Source: Candidatus Caldarchaeum sp. (GTDB taxonomy: Archaea; Thermoproteota; Nitrososphaeria_A; Caldarchaeales; Caldarchaeaceae). Taken from it: a stretch of 10,369 nt of DNA. Within the stretch, counting starts at the first letter, position 1; every line of letters begins with the position of its first letter. The position numbers and the translations under genes were made by a program. The stretch lies in contig JANWZU010000203.1 in NCBI GenBank assembly GCA_025054795.1, positions 1 to 10,369 of the forward strand. Direction: 5' to 3'. The notes under the pieces were generated by a model. That model was not told the origin of the DNA, did not search any database, and saw only the letters and a program-made list of their open reading frames with translations. Shown one piece after another: positions 5,217-10,369 of the stretch.

Positions 5217-7091
5217 TTGAAGAGACTAATCGAGGAAGCCCGTGCCCTGCTCAGGGACGCGGGAGTGAGAGAGGCTAAGCTAGATGTTCAGAGGCAAGCA
5301 GGCTACGGGGAGGTGTCGACTGCTGTTGCGTTCGAGCTGAGCAAGAAATCCGGCAAAGACCCGTTCAGCATAGCTAAGCAGATAGTTGAAGCAGTCGACA
5401 CATCCGGGTCTAGGTTTGTCTCGCATGTTGAAGCAGTCAAACCCGGCTACATAAACTTCCACGCTCGATGGGACGCTTTAGCCGAAGACGTGATAGATGA
5501 AGCGGTAAAGGCGGGAGACAGGTACGGCGCGCTGGATGTTGGGAAAGACCAGTACATGCTTGTGGAGCACACCAGCGTAAACCCCAACAAAGCTCTCCAC
5601 ATAGGCCATGCCCGCAACACATGCCTAGGAGACAGCCTAGCTAGGCTCTTGACTAGGGCGGGATACAGGGTGGCCGTAGCCAACTATGTCGACGACAGCG
5701 GCACCCAGATGGCTGACATCCTCCTAGCCTTCTCCAAGCTTGGGTACGGGATGGAGCCTCCCGACGGGGTGAAGTTCGACGACTACTGCGGAAGGATCTA
5801 CACAGAAGTGAACAGGAGGATAGCTGAGGACAGCACGCTCGAAGCTGAGAGGAGGAGGATATCGGCTTCTCTCGAGGACATCGGTTCTGAATTCTATAGG
5901 CTGAACCGCTCAGTTGTGGACAGAGTTCTTAGGGACCAGATGCGAACATGCTGGCGTCTGGGTGCCCGGTACGACGTTCTCAACAGGGAAAGCGATGTCA
6001 TTGCCTTCGACTTGTGGAGCGAAACTTTCCAAAAGCTCCAAACCATGGATGCTGTCTATCTTGCGCAGGAGGGTGCTAAAAAGGGCTGCTGGGTCATAAA
6101 GCTGGCCGACCACCCCGTTTTAAGCAAGGAAGGCGACGAGGTTCTTGTTAAAAGCGACGGCACAACCACATACGTCGCGAGGGACATAGCCTACGCATGT
6201 TGGAAGCTCGGCGCCGTGTTGAAGGATTTCAAGTACCGGCGGTGGGGGGAAAACCCAGACGGCTCCCCTGTCTACATCACGGACGTCAACGGCGAAGAGG
6301 TTCTCAAGTTTGGACAAGCATCGTCCACGGTTAACGTGGTGGACGCAAGGCAGAAGAGACCTCAGGAAGTTGTAAAACATGCTTTGAGAAAGCTGGGTGT
6401 AGACCCGTCCAGATACATTCACTATGCCTATGAAGTTGTTTCGCTCAGCCGCTCCGACGCAGCCAAGCTGAAAGTTGATGTTCAGGACCAGCAGTTCGTC
6501 CACATGAGCGGACGAGCCGGAGTATACATAAACGTCGACCCGCTGCTCGACTACATCGCCGAGAAAGCCGTTGAAGGAGCTGTGAAACGGCACCCCGACT
6601 GGCCTGCCGAGAAACTCGACGAGGTTGGTGAGAAGGTCGCTGTTGCTGCTCTGAGGTATTTCCTAATCAAGTCTGACCCGGATAAGATGATTGTGTTCGA
6701 CAGCGAGCAAGCCTCCGACATAGAAGGGGACACCGGCCCCTACATACAGTACGCCTACGCAAGAGCCTCAAGAATAATCGAGAAGGCAGAAGCAGAACCC
6801 CTGCCCAAACCCTACGGCCAAAACCTCGACGACGCCGAGAAAGAGCTCGTCAAGGTCATAGGGCTTCTGCCGTTCGTCTTCGAGGAAGCTGTGAAAATCC
6901 TCTCCGTGAAGAGGGTTGCGTCCTATCTGAGGGAGCTGGCGGTCTCGTTCAACAACTTCTACGAAAAATGCCCCGTGCTGACAGCCAGCCACGACGTCAA
7001 AGTTTTCAGGCTAGCGTTGGTGGAGGCGTTTAGGTCTGCTTTGTCCTCGGCGGCCTGGGTCGCTGGAATACCTCTGGTTAGGGAGATGTGA
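5217..7091 (+). CDS. argS: arginyl-tRNA synthetase
   Basis: ArgRS is a class Ia synthetase that charges tRNA-Arg with arginine in the cytoplasm. The 624-residue protein has the N-terminal tRNA-recognition domain (about 1-85, with YGEVSTAVAFELSK). The catalytic Rossmann core follows, beginning VEHTSVNPNKALHIGHARNT with the HIGH signature at 128-131. ADILLAF and the VARDIAYACWKL stretch are further in. Canonical KMSKS is absent, as in many ArgRS; the corresponding region reads HMSGRAG at 429-435. The C-terminal DALR-type anticodon-binding domain begins near DTGPYIQYAYARASRII. The start is TTG at 5217: no other start codon lies upstream in frame, and the protein begins where family members do. 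No Shine-Dalgarno is seen and the TATA-like box at 5188 fits leaderless reading. It is divergent from DUF420 and convergent with the metallo-hydrolase gene. It appears full length and ordinary. Confidence 0.97.
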   Translation: MKRLIEEARALLRDAGVREAKLDVQRQAGYGEVSTAVAFELSKKSGKDPFSIAKQIVEAVDTSGSRFVSHVEAVKPGYINFHARWDALAEDVIDEAVKAGDRYGALDVGKDQYMLVEHTSVNPNKALHIGHARNTCLGDSLARLLTRAGYRVAVANYVDDSGTQMADILLAFSKLGYGMEPPDGVKFDDYCGRIYTEVNRRIAEDSTLEAERRRISASLEDIGSEFYRLNRSVVDRVLRDQMRTCWRLGARYDVLNRESDVIAFDLWSETFQKLQTMDAVYLAQEGAKKGCWVIKLADHPVLSKEGDEVLVKSDGTTTYVARDIAYACWKLGAVLKDFKYRRWGENPDGSPVYITDVNGEEVLKFGQASSTVNVVDARQKRPQEVVKHALRKLGVDPSRYIHYAYEVVSLSRSDAAKLKVDVQDQQFVHMSGRAGVYINVDPLLDYIAEKAVEGAVKRHPDWPAEKLDEVGEKVAVAALRYFLIKSDPDKMIVFDSEQASDIEGDTGPYIQYAYARASRIIEKAEAEPLPKPYGQNLDDAEKELVKVIGLLPFVFEEAVKILSVKRVASYLRELAVSFNNFYEKCPVLTASHDVKVFRLALVEAFRSALSSAAWVAGIPLVREM

Positions 7092-7139
7092 GAACAGGTT
7101 CAAAAGAGTCTGTTAGACCTCCCGTGCAATTGAAAAGCT

Positions 7140-7155
7140 TTCCAGCCCACTGGAA
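7140..7155. terminator. hairpin between convergent argS and metallo-hydrolase genes
   Basis: TTCCAG and CTGGAA form a perfect six-base-pair stem with a four-base loop, lying 48 bases after the argS stop and 12 bases before the stop of the convergent gene. On the minus strand it is followed by AAGCTTTTC, a short T-rich run. It may mark 3' ends for one or both genes. Archaeal termination often needs only T-runs, so the assignment is weak. Confidence 0.3.
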
Positions 7156-7167
7156 CTGTTCATAAGC

Positions 7168-8556
7168 CTAAAAGATTTCTAAGGGCTCACCGCTGCGTGG
7201 AATCAACACCTTCGTCTTCTCACACTCAAGAAGCTTGGCGAAGACTTCGGGATGCTCTGTGTGGACCGGAATCACTTGACGGGGCTGTATCTGCTTTATC
7301 GTCTTGATTATGTGGGTTCCGGAGGCGTGGCCCGATGAGTGTATGTGATGGTACCTGAGCTGGAGCAGCTCAACCCAGTTTTTTATCTTGTCCATCTCGA
7401 TGACCTGCTCCTCCGAGTGCGGCTCGCTGGTTGACAGGATGAACGGCGAGCCGGCTGCTGGCTTTATGCTCGCTAGGTCGATGATGTCCTCGGATTTGCT
7501 CAGCACCATGATGTACTTCGACTGGTTTGTCCTGACTTCTTCTTCTTTGACTGTGGGAGAGGATTCTGCTAGGGCCGCCATCCATTTTTGATAGTCTGAT
7601 TTTGCGTAGGTTCCTGAGCCTCTTCTCTCGAGGTAGACTAAAATCTTGTCATCTCTCATGCTCGGCACTTTTATGCGCAGGTTTGCGCCGCCCAGCTTGT
7701 TGAGTATGTGGGCGTGGTGTAGTGATATTGCTGGAAGACGGTCGTTGTCCTCGGCGACCTGCAGCACCGTGCGTAGTCTGTCGAAGTCCATCATCCCCAC
7801 AACCACAGAAACCAAACGGTCTCCAGCCTTCCCCACAACAGCGTTCATGCCAGCTCTTACATCATCCTCAGACCTGTTCTCCGTTTCATCTATCCTAGTT
7901 CCCTCGACAACTAACGTCTCCACTCCTTCTTTCACGCATGCCTCAACAAAGTCCTGAGTCATGTCTTTCCGAGGCCCGTGGGCCCTTATGTCTCCCGTGT
8001 AAGCCAGAACACCGCTTCCCGCCTCAACTATGAGACCGTAAGAAGCTGGAACAGAGTGGTCCACATGTACAGGCTTGAACTTCATTCCAGCAGCTTCAAA
8101 CACATCGCCCGTCCTGAAGACATGTATCTCTCTTTCAGAATCCTCCTCGAAAAGGCTCTCGTTCCTGTTCGGCCTAACCTCCTCCCTCGCCTCCAGCAAA
8201 ACCTTCGTCCCCTCGCCCATGTAAACGGGTATGTCGGGCCTCAGAAGGCCAGCGTGGCCGTAATGGTCGAGATGCGCGTGGGAGATTATTACAGCGTCGG
8301 CGAAAGGGGTTTTGGAATGCAGGTAGGTCGGGGCTGTCTCTTCGCCGTAGAGACCTTTGAGGGCTGGGATAACGCCTGTCAGGACATAATCTTCCACCAG
8401 CGAGAAGCTTCGTGGCCTTAGGAACATGCTGAAGTATGCGTTTCTGGCGCTGAAGTCCACGCCGAAGTCGAGGAAAACCCGGCCTCCCTCTTCGAGGAGG
8501 ATTTTATTTCCTCCTATCCTTCCGGCGCCGCCGTAGACCGTAGCCCTCAAACCCAT
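7168..8556 (-). CDS. beta-CASP metallo-beta-lactamase fold hydrolase, RNase J-like
   Basis: This is a 462-residue zinc-dependent hydrolase of the metallo-beta-lactamase superfamily, probably a nuclease acting on RNA. The metal-binding motifs appear in order: SHAHLDHYGH (HAHLDH at 93-98), PVHVDHS (His164/His167) and YTGDIRAHG (Asp189). The beta-CASP domain follows (about 215-410), with an acidic residue in GMMDFDR as candidate motif A. HSSGHASG (His410) is motif B and IPVHTEHPE (His432) is motif C, as in RNase J. There is no KH domain as in archaeal CPSF-like proteins. A segment of about 50 residues between the first strand and the HAHLDH motif is longer than in simple family members. The ATG at 8554-8556 starts just before the first strand and lies about 30 bases after a TATA-like box. 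It is convergent with argS and divergent from sufC, so it looks monocistronic. Family and metal chemistry are firm; RNA as substrate is inferred. Confidence 0.9.
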   Translation of the reverse strand: MGLRATVYGGAGRIGGNKILLEEGGRVFLDFGVDFSARNAYFSMFLRPRSFSLVEDYVLTGVIPALKGLYGEETAPTYLHSKTPFADAVIISHAHLDHYGHAGLLRPDIPVYMGEGTKVLLEAREEVRPNRNESLFEEDSEREIHVFRTGDVFEAAGMKFKPVHVDHSVPASYGLIVEAGSGVLAYTGDIRAHGPRKDMTQDFVEACVKEGVETLVVEGTRIDETENRSEDDVRAGMNAVVGKAGDRLVSVVVGMMDFDRLRTVLQVAEDNDRLPAISLHHAHILNKLGGANLRIKVPSMRDDKILVYLERRGSGTYAKSDYQKWMAALAESSPTVKEEEVRTNQSKYIMVLSKSEDIIDLASIKPAAGSPFILSTSEPHSEEQVIEMDKIKNWVELLQLRYHHIHSSGHASGTHIIKTIKQIQPRQVIPVHTEHPEVFAKLLECEKTKVLIPRSGEPLEIF

Positions 8557-8583
8557 AGCTGTTTTCCTTGTTTGCGCAGAGAT

Positions 8584-8590
8584 GTTTATT
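8584..8590 (-). promoter_or_regulatory. TATA-like box of the metallo-hydrolase gene
   Basis: AATAAAC on the minus strand is centred about 30 bases before the ATG at 8556, predicting a leader of only a few bases. It is a weak match by composition, placed by spacing. Confidence 0.35.
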
Positions 8591-8633
8591 CTTTACCTGA
8601 AGGCGGTTAGGTCTGTGGGATGTAGTGCGGTGT

Positions 8634-8644
8634 GATTTAAATAA
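8634..8644 (+). promoter_or_regulatory. TATA box of sufC
   Basis: GATTTAAATAA is a strong archaeal-type TATA box centred about 27 bases before the ATG at 8667. It argues against the upstream in-frame GTG at 8625, because a gene starting there would contain its own promoter within the coding sequence. Confidence 0.55.
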
Positions 8645-8653
8645 CGGCGTTAT
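8641..8653 (+). promoter_or_regulatory. palindromic operator candidate in the sufC promoter
   Basis: ATAACG, one central G, then CGTTAT form a perfect 13-base inverted repeat. It overlaps the downstream edge of the TATA box by about four bases and lies before the predicted transcription start. A repressor bound here would block TBP/TFB or polymerase. Which regulator would bind is unknown. Confidence 0.4.
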
Positions 8654-8657
8654 AGAC

Positions 8658-8663
8658 GGAGGT
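8658..8663 (+). promoter_or_regulatory. Shine-Dalgarno-like site fixing the sufC start
   Basis: GGAGGT ends three bases before the ATG at 8667. Together with the TATA box it supports this start over the GTG at 8625. If transcription begins at the distance predicted from the TATA box (about 8665), the site would fall just outside the message, so the real start of transcription may be a little further upstream. Confidence 0.45.
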
Positions 8664-8666
8664 CGG

Positions 8667-9446
8667 ATGGAGCTGGAAATACGGGAGCTGTACGCAAGCG
8701 TCGAAGGCAAGCAGATACTGAAGGGTGTGAACCTCAAAGTCCGTGAAGGCGAGATACACAGCCTGATGGGCCCCAACGGCTCGGGCAAAAGCACGCTCGC
8801 AGCAGTAATTATGGGCCACCCCAAGTACACAGTCGACAGCGGAGACATCCTCGTCGACGGCGAAAGCATCGTCAACCTCTCGCCTGACGAAAGAGCAAGA
8901 AAAGGCTTGTTCCTAGCTTTCCAGTACCCTGTAGAAATATCGGGAGTTACTCTGGCCAACTTTCTCCGAAGGGCCTACATAAACCTCAAGTACGGCGGCG
9001 ACGGCGAGAAGGCGAAGGACAAAGTTAGCGTGGCGGAGTTCCAGAAGACGTTGAAGGAGAAGATTGAGATGCTGAAGCTCGACCCTACGATTGGCCGTCG
9101 ATACCTCAACGAGGGGTTCTCCGGCGGTGAGAAGAAGAGGTGCGAGGTTCTTCAGATGGCTATACTCCAGCCGAAGATAGCTGTTCTTGACGAAACGGAC
9201 TCGGGGCTTGACATCGACGGCGTCAAGATAGTGGCTGAAGGGGTGCGAACGATATCTAAGCAGACGGGGATGGGGGCTTTGGTGATAACCCACTACCTCA
9301 GGATCCTAAACTACCTGAAGCCCGACGTTGTGCACATAATGTATGGTGGCCGTGTGGTCGAGACTGGAGGCTACGAGCTGGCTCAGCTACTCGAGGAGAA
9401 GGGGTACAGCGTCATCGAGCAGAAGTACGGGGCCTTCACCGGCTGA
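8667..9446 (+). CDS. sufC: SufC, Fe-S cluster assembly ATPase
   Basis: SufC is the ABC-type ATPase that works with the SufB/SufD scaffold in cytoplasmic iron-sulfur cluster assembly. The 259-residue protein has Walker A GPNGSGKST (35-43), the Q-loop in AFQYPVEISG (Gln86), the signature FSGGEKKRCE (151-160), Walker B IAVLDETDSGLD (171-182) and the switch histidine in ITHYLRIL (His209). FSGGEKKR, ETDSGLDIDG and YPVEISGV are diagnostic for SufC rather than for transporter ATPases. It lacks membrane segments. The start at ATG 8667 is chosen because a TATA box sits at the right distance and GGAGGT precedes it; the longer reading from GTG 8625 adds 14 residues that are not part of the family. No sufB or sufD lies next to it: the downstream gene is convergent and overlaps its last 11 bases. 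Confidence 0.96.
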   Translation: MELEIRELYASVEGKQILKGVNLKVREGEIHSLMGPNGSGKSTLAAVIMGHPKYTVDSGDILVDGESIVNLSPDERARKGLFLAFQYPVEISGVTLANFLRRAYINLKYGGDGEKAKDKVSVAEFQKTLKEKIEMLKLDPTIGRRYLNEGFSGGEKKRCEVLQMAILQPKIAVLDETDSGLDIDGVKIVAEGVRTISKQTGMGALVITHYLRILNYLKPDVVHIMYGGRVVETGGYELAQLLEEKGYSVIEQKYGAFTG

Positions 9447-10167
9447 CAGCCTGTAGAGCCAGCCTAGAACGGACCGCCTTGTAGACAGGGATTGCGACCG
9501 CAGAGCCTACGACAACCTGCCCTATGTTAAGGGGTATCTCAGCAACTGGAACTATGTCGGGAAGAAGACCTATCGCAACAGCCAGCAACTCGTAGAGGAA
9601 GTAGCCGAGCACCATCACGAGGCCTGCGGCGAGAAGCGAGATAACCAGCCAAGCCTCAACCTCCTTCCTCCTGAAAACATAGTAGGCAGGCACAGCCGAC
9701 CCGAGCAGAGCTAGGAAAACCCATGTCGACGGATAAACAAGAAGTTCGAGGGTTTGACCCGGGTAAAAGACAACCTCGACGGCTCCACTCATCAAGTAGA
9801 CTCCAACCAGCAACAGTATGATGAAGTAAACCCCCACAGCCGCAGCCGAAAGAACAGCTGCGCTGGATACGTTGAGCCGACGTAGCCTTCTGTAAAGCAG
9901 GGCTGCGACGGCTCCTTCAGCGGCTTTGATGACCAAGGTTCCGGGGGCGAATGCTTGGTATCCAAGCAGTATGTCAGCCATGGCCGAGCCGACTCCTCCT
10001 GCGAATGCTCCGACGAAAGGCCCTCCTAGCAGAGCAGCTAGGTAGACCATGGTCTCTCCTAGGTTGAAGTATCCTCGGGTTAGAGGGAAGTAGATGCTCA
10101 GCACCATCGTAGCAGCGGCAACGAGCGCCGTGAACACGACGGCCATGGATACTGTCCGGGCGTCCAT
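9436..10167 (-). CDS. ECF transporter S component (substrate-binding membrane subunit)
   Basis: This is a 243-residue, very hydrophobic protein of the ECF-type vitamin transporter S-component family (the riboflavin-type Pfam group). S components bind a vitamin or its precursor and work with a shared energising module (EcfT plus two ATPases), none of which is here. The N-terminal part carries the family core GYFNLGETMVYLAALLGGP (32-50) and VGAFAGGVGSAMADILLGY (52-70), then FAPGTLVIKAAEG (73-85). The C-terminus has EIPLNIGQVVVGSAVAIPVY (210-229). Between them, about 103-165 seems to hold two extra membrane segments, making about eight in all where six are usual. The ATG at 10165-10167 lies about 28 bases after a TATA-like box, suggesting a leaderless message. 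The substrate cannot be assigned. It overlaps the 3' end of convergent sufC by 11 bases. Confidence 0.85.
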   Translation of the reverse strand: MDARTVSMAVVFTALVAAATMVLSIYFPLTRGYFNLGETMVYLAALLGGPFVGAFAGGVGSAMADILLGYQAFAPGTLVIKAAEGAVAALLYRRLRRLNVSSAAVLSAAAVGVYFIILLLVGVYLMSGAVEVVFYPGQTLELLVYPSTWVFLALLGSAVPAYYVFRRKEVEAWLVISLLAAGLVMVLGYFLYELLAVAIGLLPDIVPVAEIPLNIGQVVVGSAVAIPVYKAVRSRLALQAVSR

Positions 10168-10173
10168 ACCCCT

Positions 10174-10190
10174 AGGGTTGTCAAAACCCT
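10174..10190 (-). promoter_or_regulatory. inverted repeat in the ECF gene promoter
   Basis: AGGGTT, five bases, then AACCCT form a perfect 17-base inverted repeat exactly between the TATA-like box and the start codon. In a leaderless gene that is before the transcription start, where a repressor would act. If transcribed, it would form a small hairpin close to the ATG. Confidence 0.4.
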
Positions 10191-10191
10191 T

Positions 10192-10200
10192 TGATAAACT
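10192..10200 (-). promoter_or_regulatory. TATA-like box of the ECF gene
   Basis: AAGTTTATC on the minus strand is centred about 28 bases before the ATG at 10167, directly after the stop of the upstream gene at 10203. It suggests the ECF gene is transcribed on its own. Confidence 0.4.
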
Positions 10201-10202
10201 TT

Positions 10203-10369
10203 TCAGCCGAACAAGCTCGAGAGGCTGAACCCCTTCATGGTCGCCCTAGCCTCCTCCAGCCTCTCCAAAATTTTTCTAGAGCTTAACCCCCAGACCTCGA
10301 CATCAGCATGCTTGAACTCTCTAGTGGCTCTTTCGACGATCGAGTTGAAGCCCCTCTCATCCCCCTTCT
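10203..10369 (-). CDS. C-terminal end of an unidentified protein
   Basis: An open frame enters from the right edge and ends with TGA at 10203-10205, giving 54 residues. It contains the stretches DERGFNSIVERATREF, HADVEVWGLSSRKILERL and the C-terminus MKGFSLSSLFG. It reads as a soluble mixed alpha/beta or helical tail, with the charged helix SRKILERLEEARATMKG near the end. Codon use looks like that of the neighbouring genes and the frame has no stops, so it is probably real. I do not recognise the family from this fragment. The next gene on the same strand, the ECF S component, starts 35 bases later with its own TATA-like box. Confidence 0.6.
   Translation of the reverse strand, partial: KGDERGFNSIVERATREFKHADVEVWGLSSRKILERLEEARATMKGFSLSSLFG

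Noticed and set aside
6501..6521. Missing KMSKS motif in ArgRS
   Set aside because: Many arginyl-tRNA synthetases lack canonical KMSKS; the replacement HMSGRAG is not a sign of inactivation.
6120..6593. 157-codon open frame on the minus strand inside argS
   Set aside because: It is fully antisense to a strongly conserved synthetase, has no recognisable domain and no promoter; it is a shadow of argS codon bias.
7092..7167. Possible small RNA or tRNA gene between argS and the metallo-hydrolase gene
   Set aside because: I could not fold a cloverleaf or find tRNA signature bases; only short hairpins are present.
7978..8421. 147-codon open frame on the plus strand inside the metallo-hydrolase gene
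   Set aside because: It is antisense to the conserved metal-binding region and shows no domain of its own.
8625..8666. Longer SufC reading from GTG at 8625
   Set aside because: The 14 extra residues are not part of the SufC family, and the strong TATA box lies inside them at the right distance for the ATG at 8667.
8504..8959. 151-codon minus-strand frame across the sufC start
   Set aside because: It overlaps the sufC P-loop region and the neighbouring promoter and has low-complexity shadow composition.
1..10369. CRISPR array, insertion sequence, phage or defence genes
   Set aside because: No direct repeats with spacers, transposase, integrase, terminal repeats or toxin-antitoxin-like genes were seen; nearly all the sequence is accounted for by housekeeping genes.

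Overview
The window looks like ordinary chromosomal sequence from an archaeon, most likely a member of the TACK group such as Thaumarchaeota or Aigarchaeota. The signs are a LysW-type ArgC/LysY reductase next to an Lrp/AsnC regulator, two A-type ATP synthase stalk subunits, a DRG-like TGS GTPase, an archaeal-type arginyl-tRNA synthetase and a beta-CASP metallo-hydrolase. Many start codons also lie about 25-30 bases downstream of AT-rich TATA-like boxes, often with no Shine-Dalgarno sequence, as in leaderless archaeal genes. Base composition appears moderately GC-rich by eye. The lineage is inferred and was not tested against any database.

Layout. At the left edge (minus strand) is the N-terminal 200 residues of LysY/ArgC, transcribed divergently from a LysM-like Lrp regulator (plus). 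The Lrp gene meets a small unrecognised gene tail to tail, with overlapping stop codons. From about 5.16 kb back to 1.1 kb the minus strand carries a compact run, in transcription order: DUF420 membrane protein, DRG/TGS GTPase-like protein, A-ATPase subunit F, subunit E, SurE nucleotidase, then the unrecognised gene. The gaps F to E and E to SurE are only 6 and 3 bases. ArgS runs divergently (plus) from DUF420 and meets a beta-CASP, RNase J-like protein (minus). That gene is divergent from sufC (plus), which overlaps the end of an ECF-transporter S component (minus). At the right edge is the C-terminus of an unidentified minus-strand gene.

How the genes fit together. The left end is amino-acid biosynthesis (lysine and/or arginine through LysW-bound intermediates) with its probable regulator. 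The central run mixes energy metabolism (ATP synthase stalk subunits and a DUF420 protein, a family that includes an oxidase-assembly factor) with a translation-linked GTPase-like protein and a nucleotide phosphatase. The right part holds RNA turnover or processing, Fe-S cluster assembly and vitamin uptake, each apparently with its own promoter.

I found no mobile element, CRISPR array, RNA gene or phage gene, and no gene-free stretch above about 110 bases. The most interesting points are a DRG-like protein with degraded G3 and G4 GTPase motifs, the detached F-E ATPase pair, and short palindromes in the promoters of sufC, the ECF gene and lysY/lrp. I see no clear evidence of a wholly new system.
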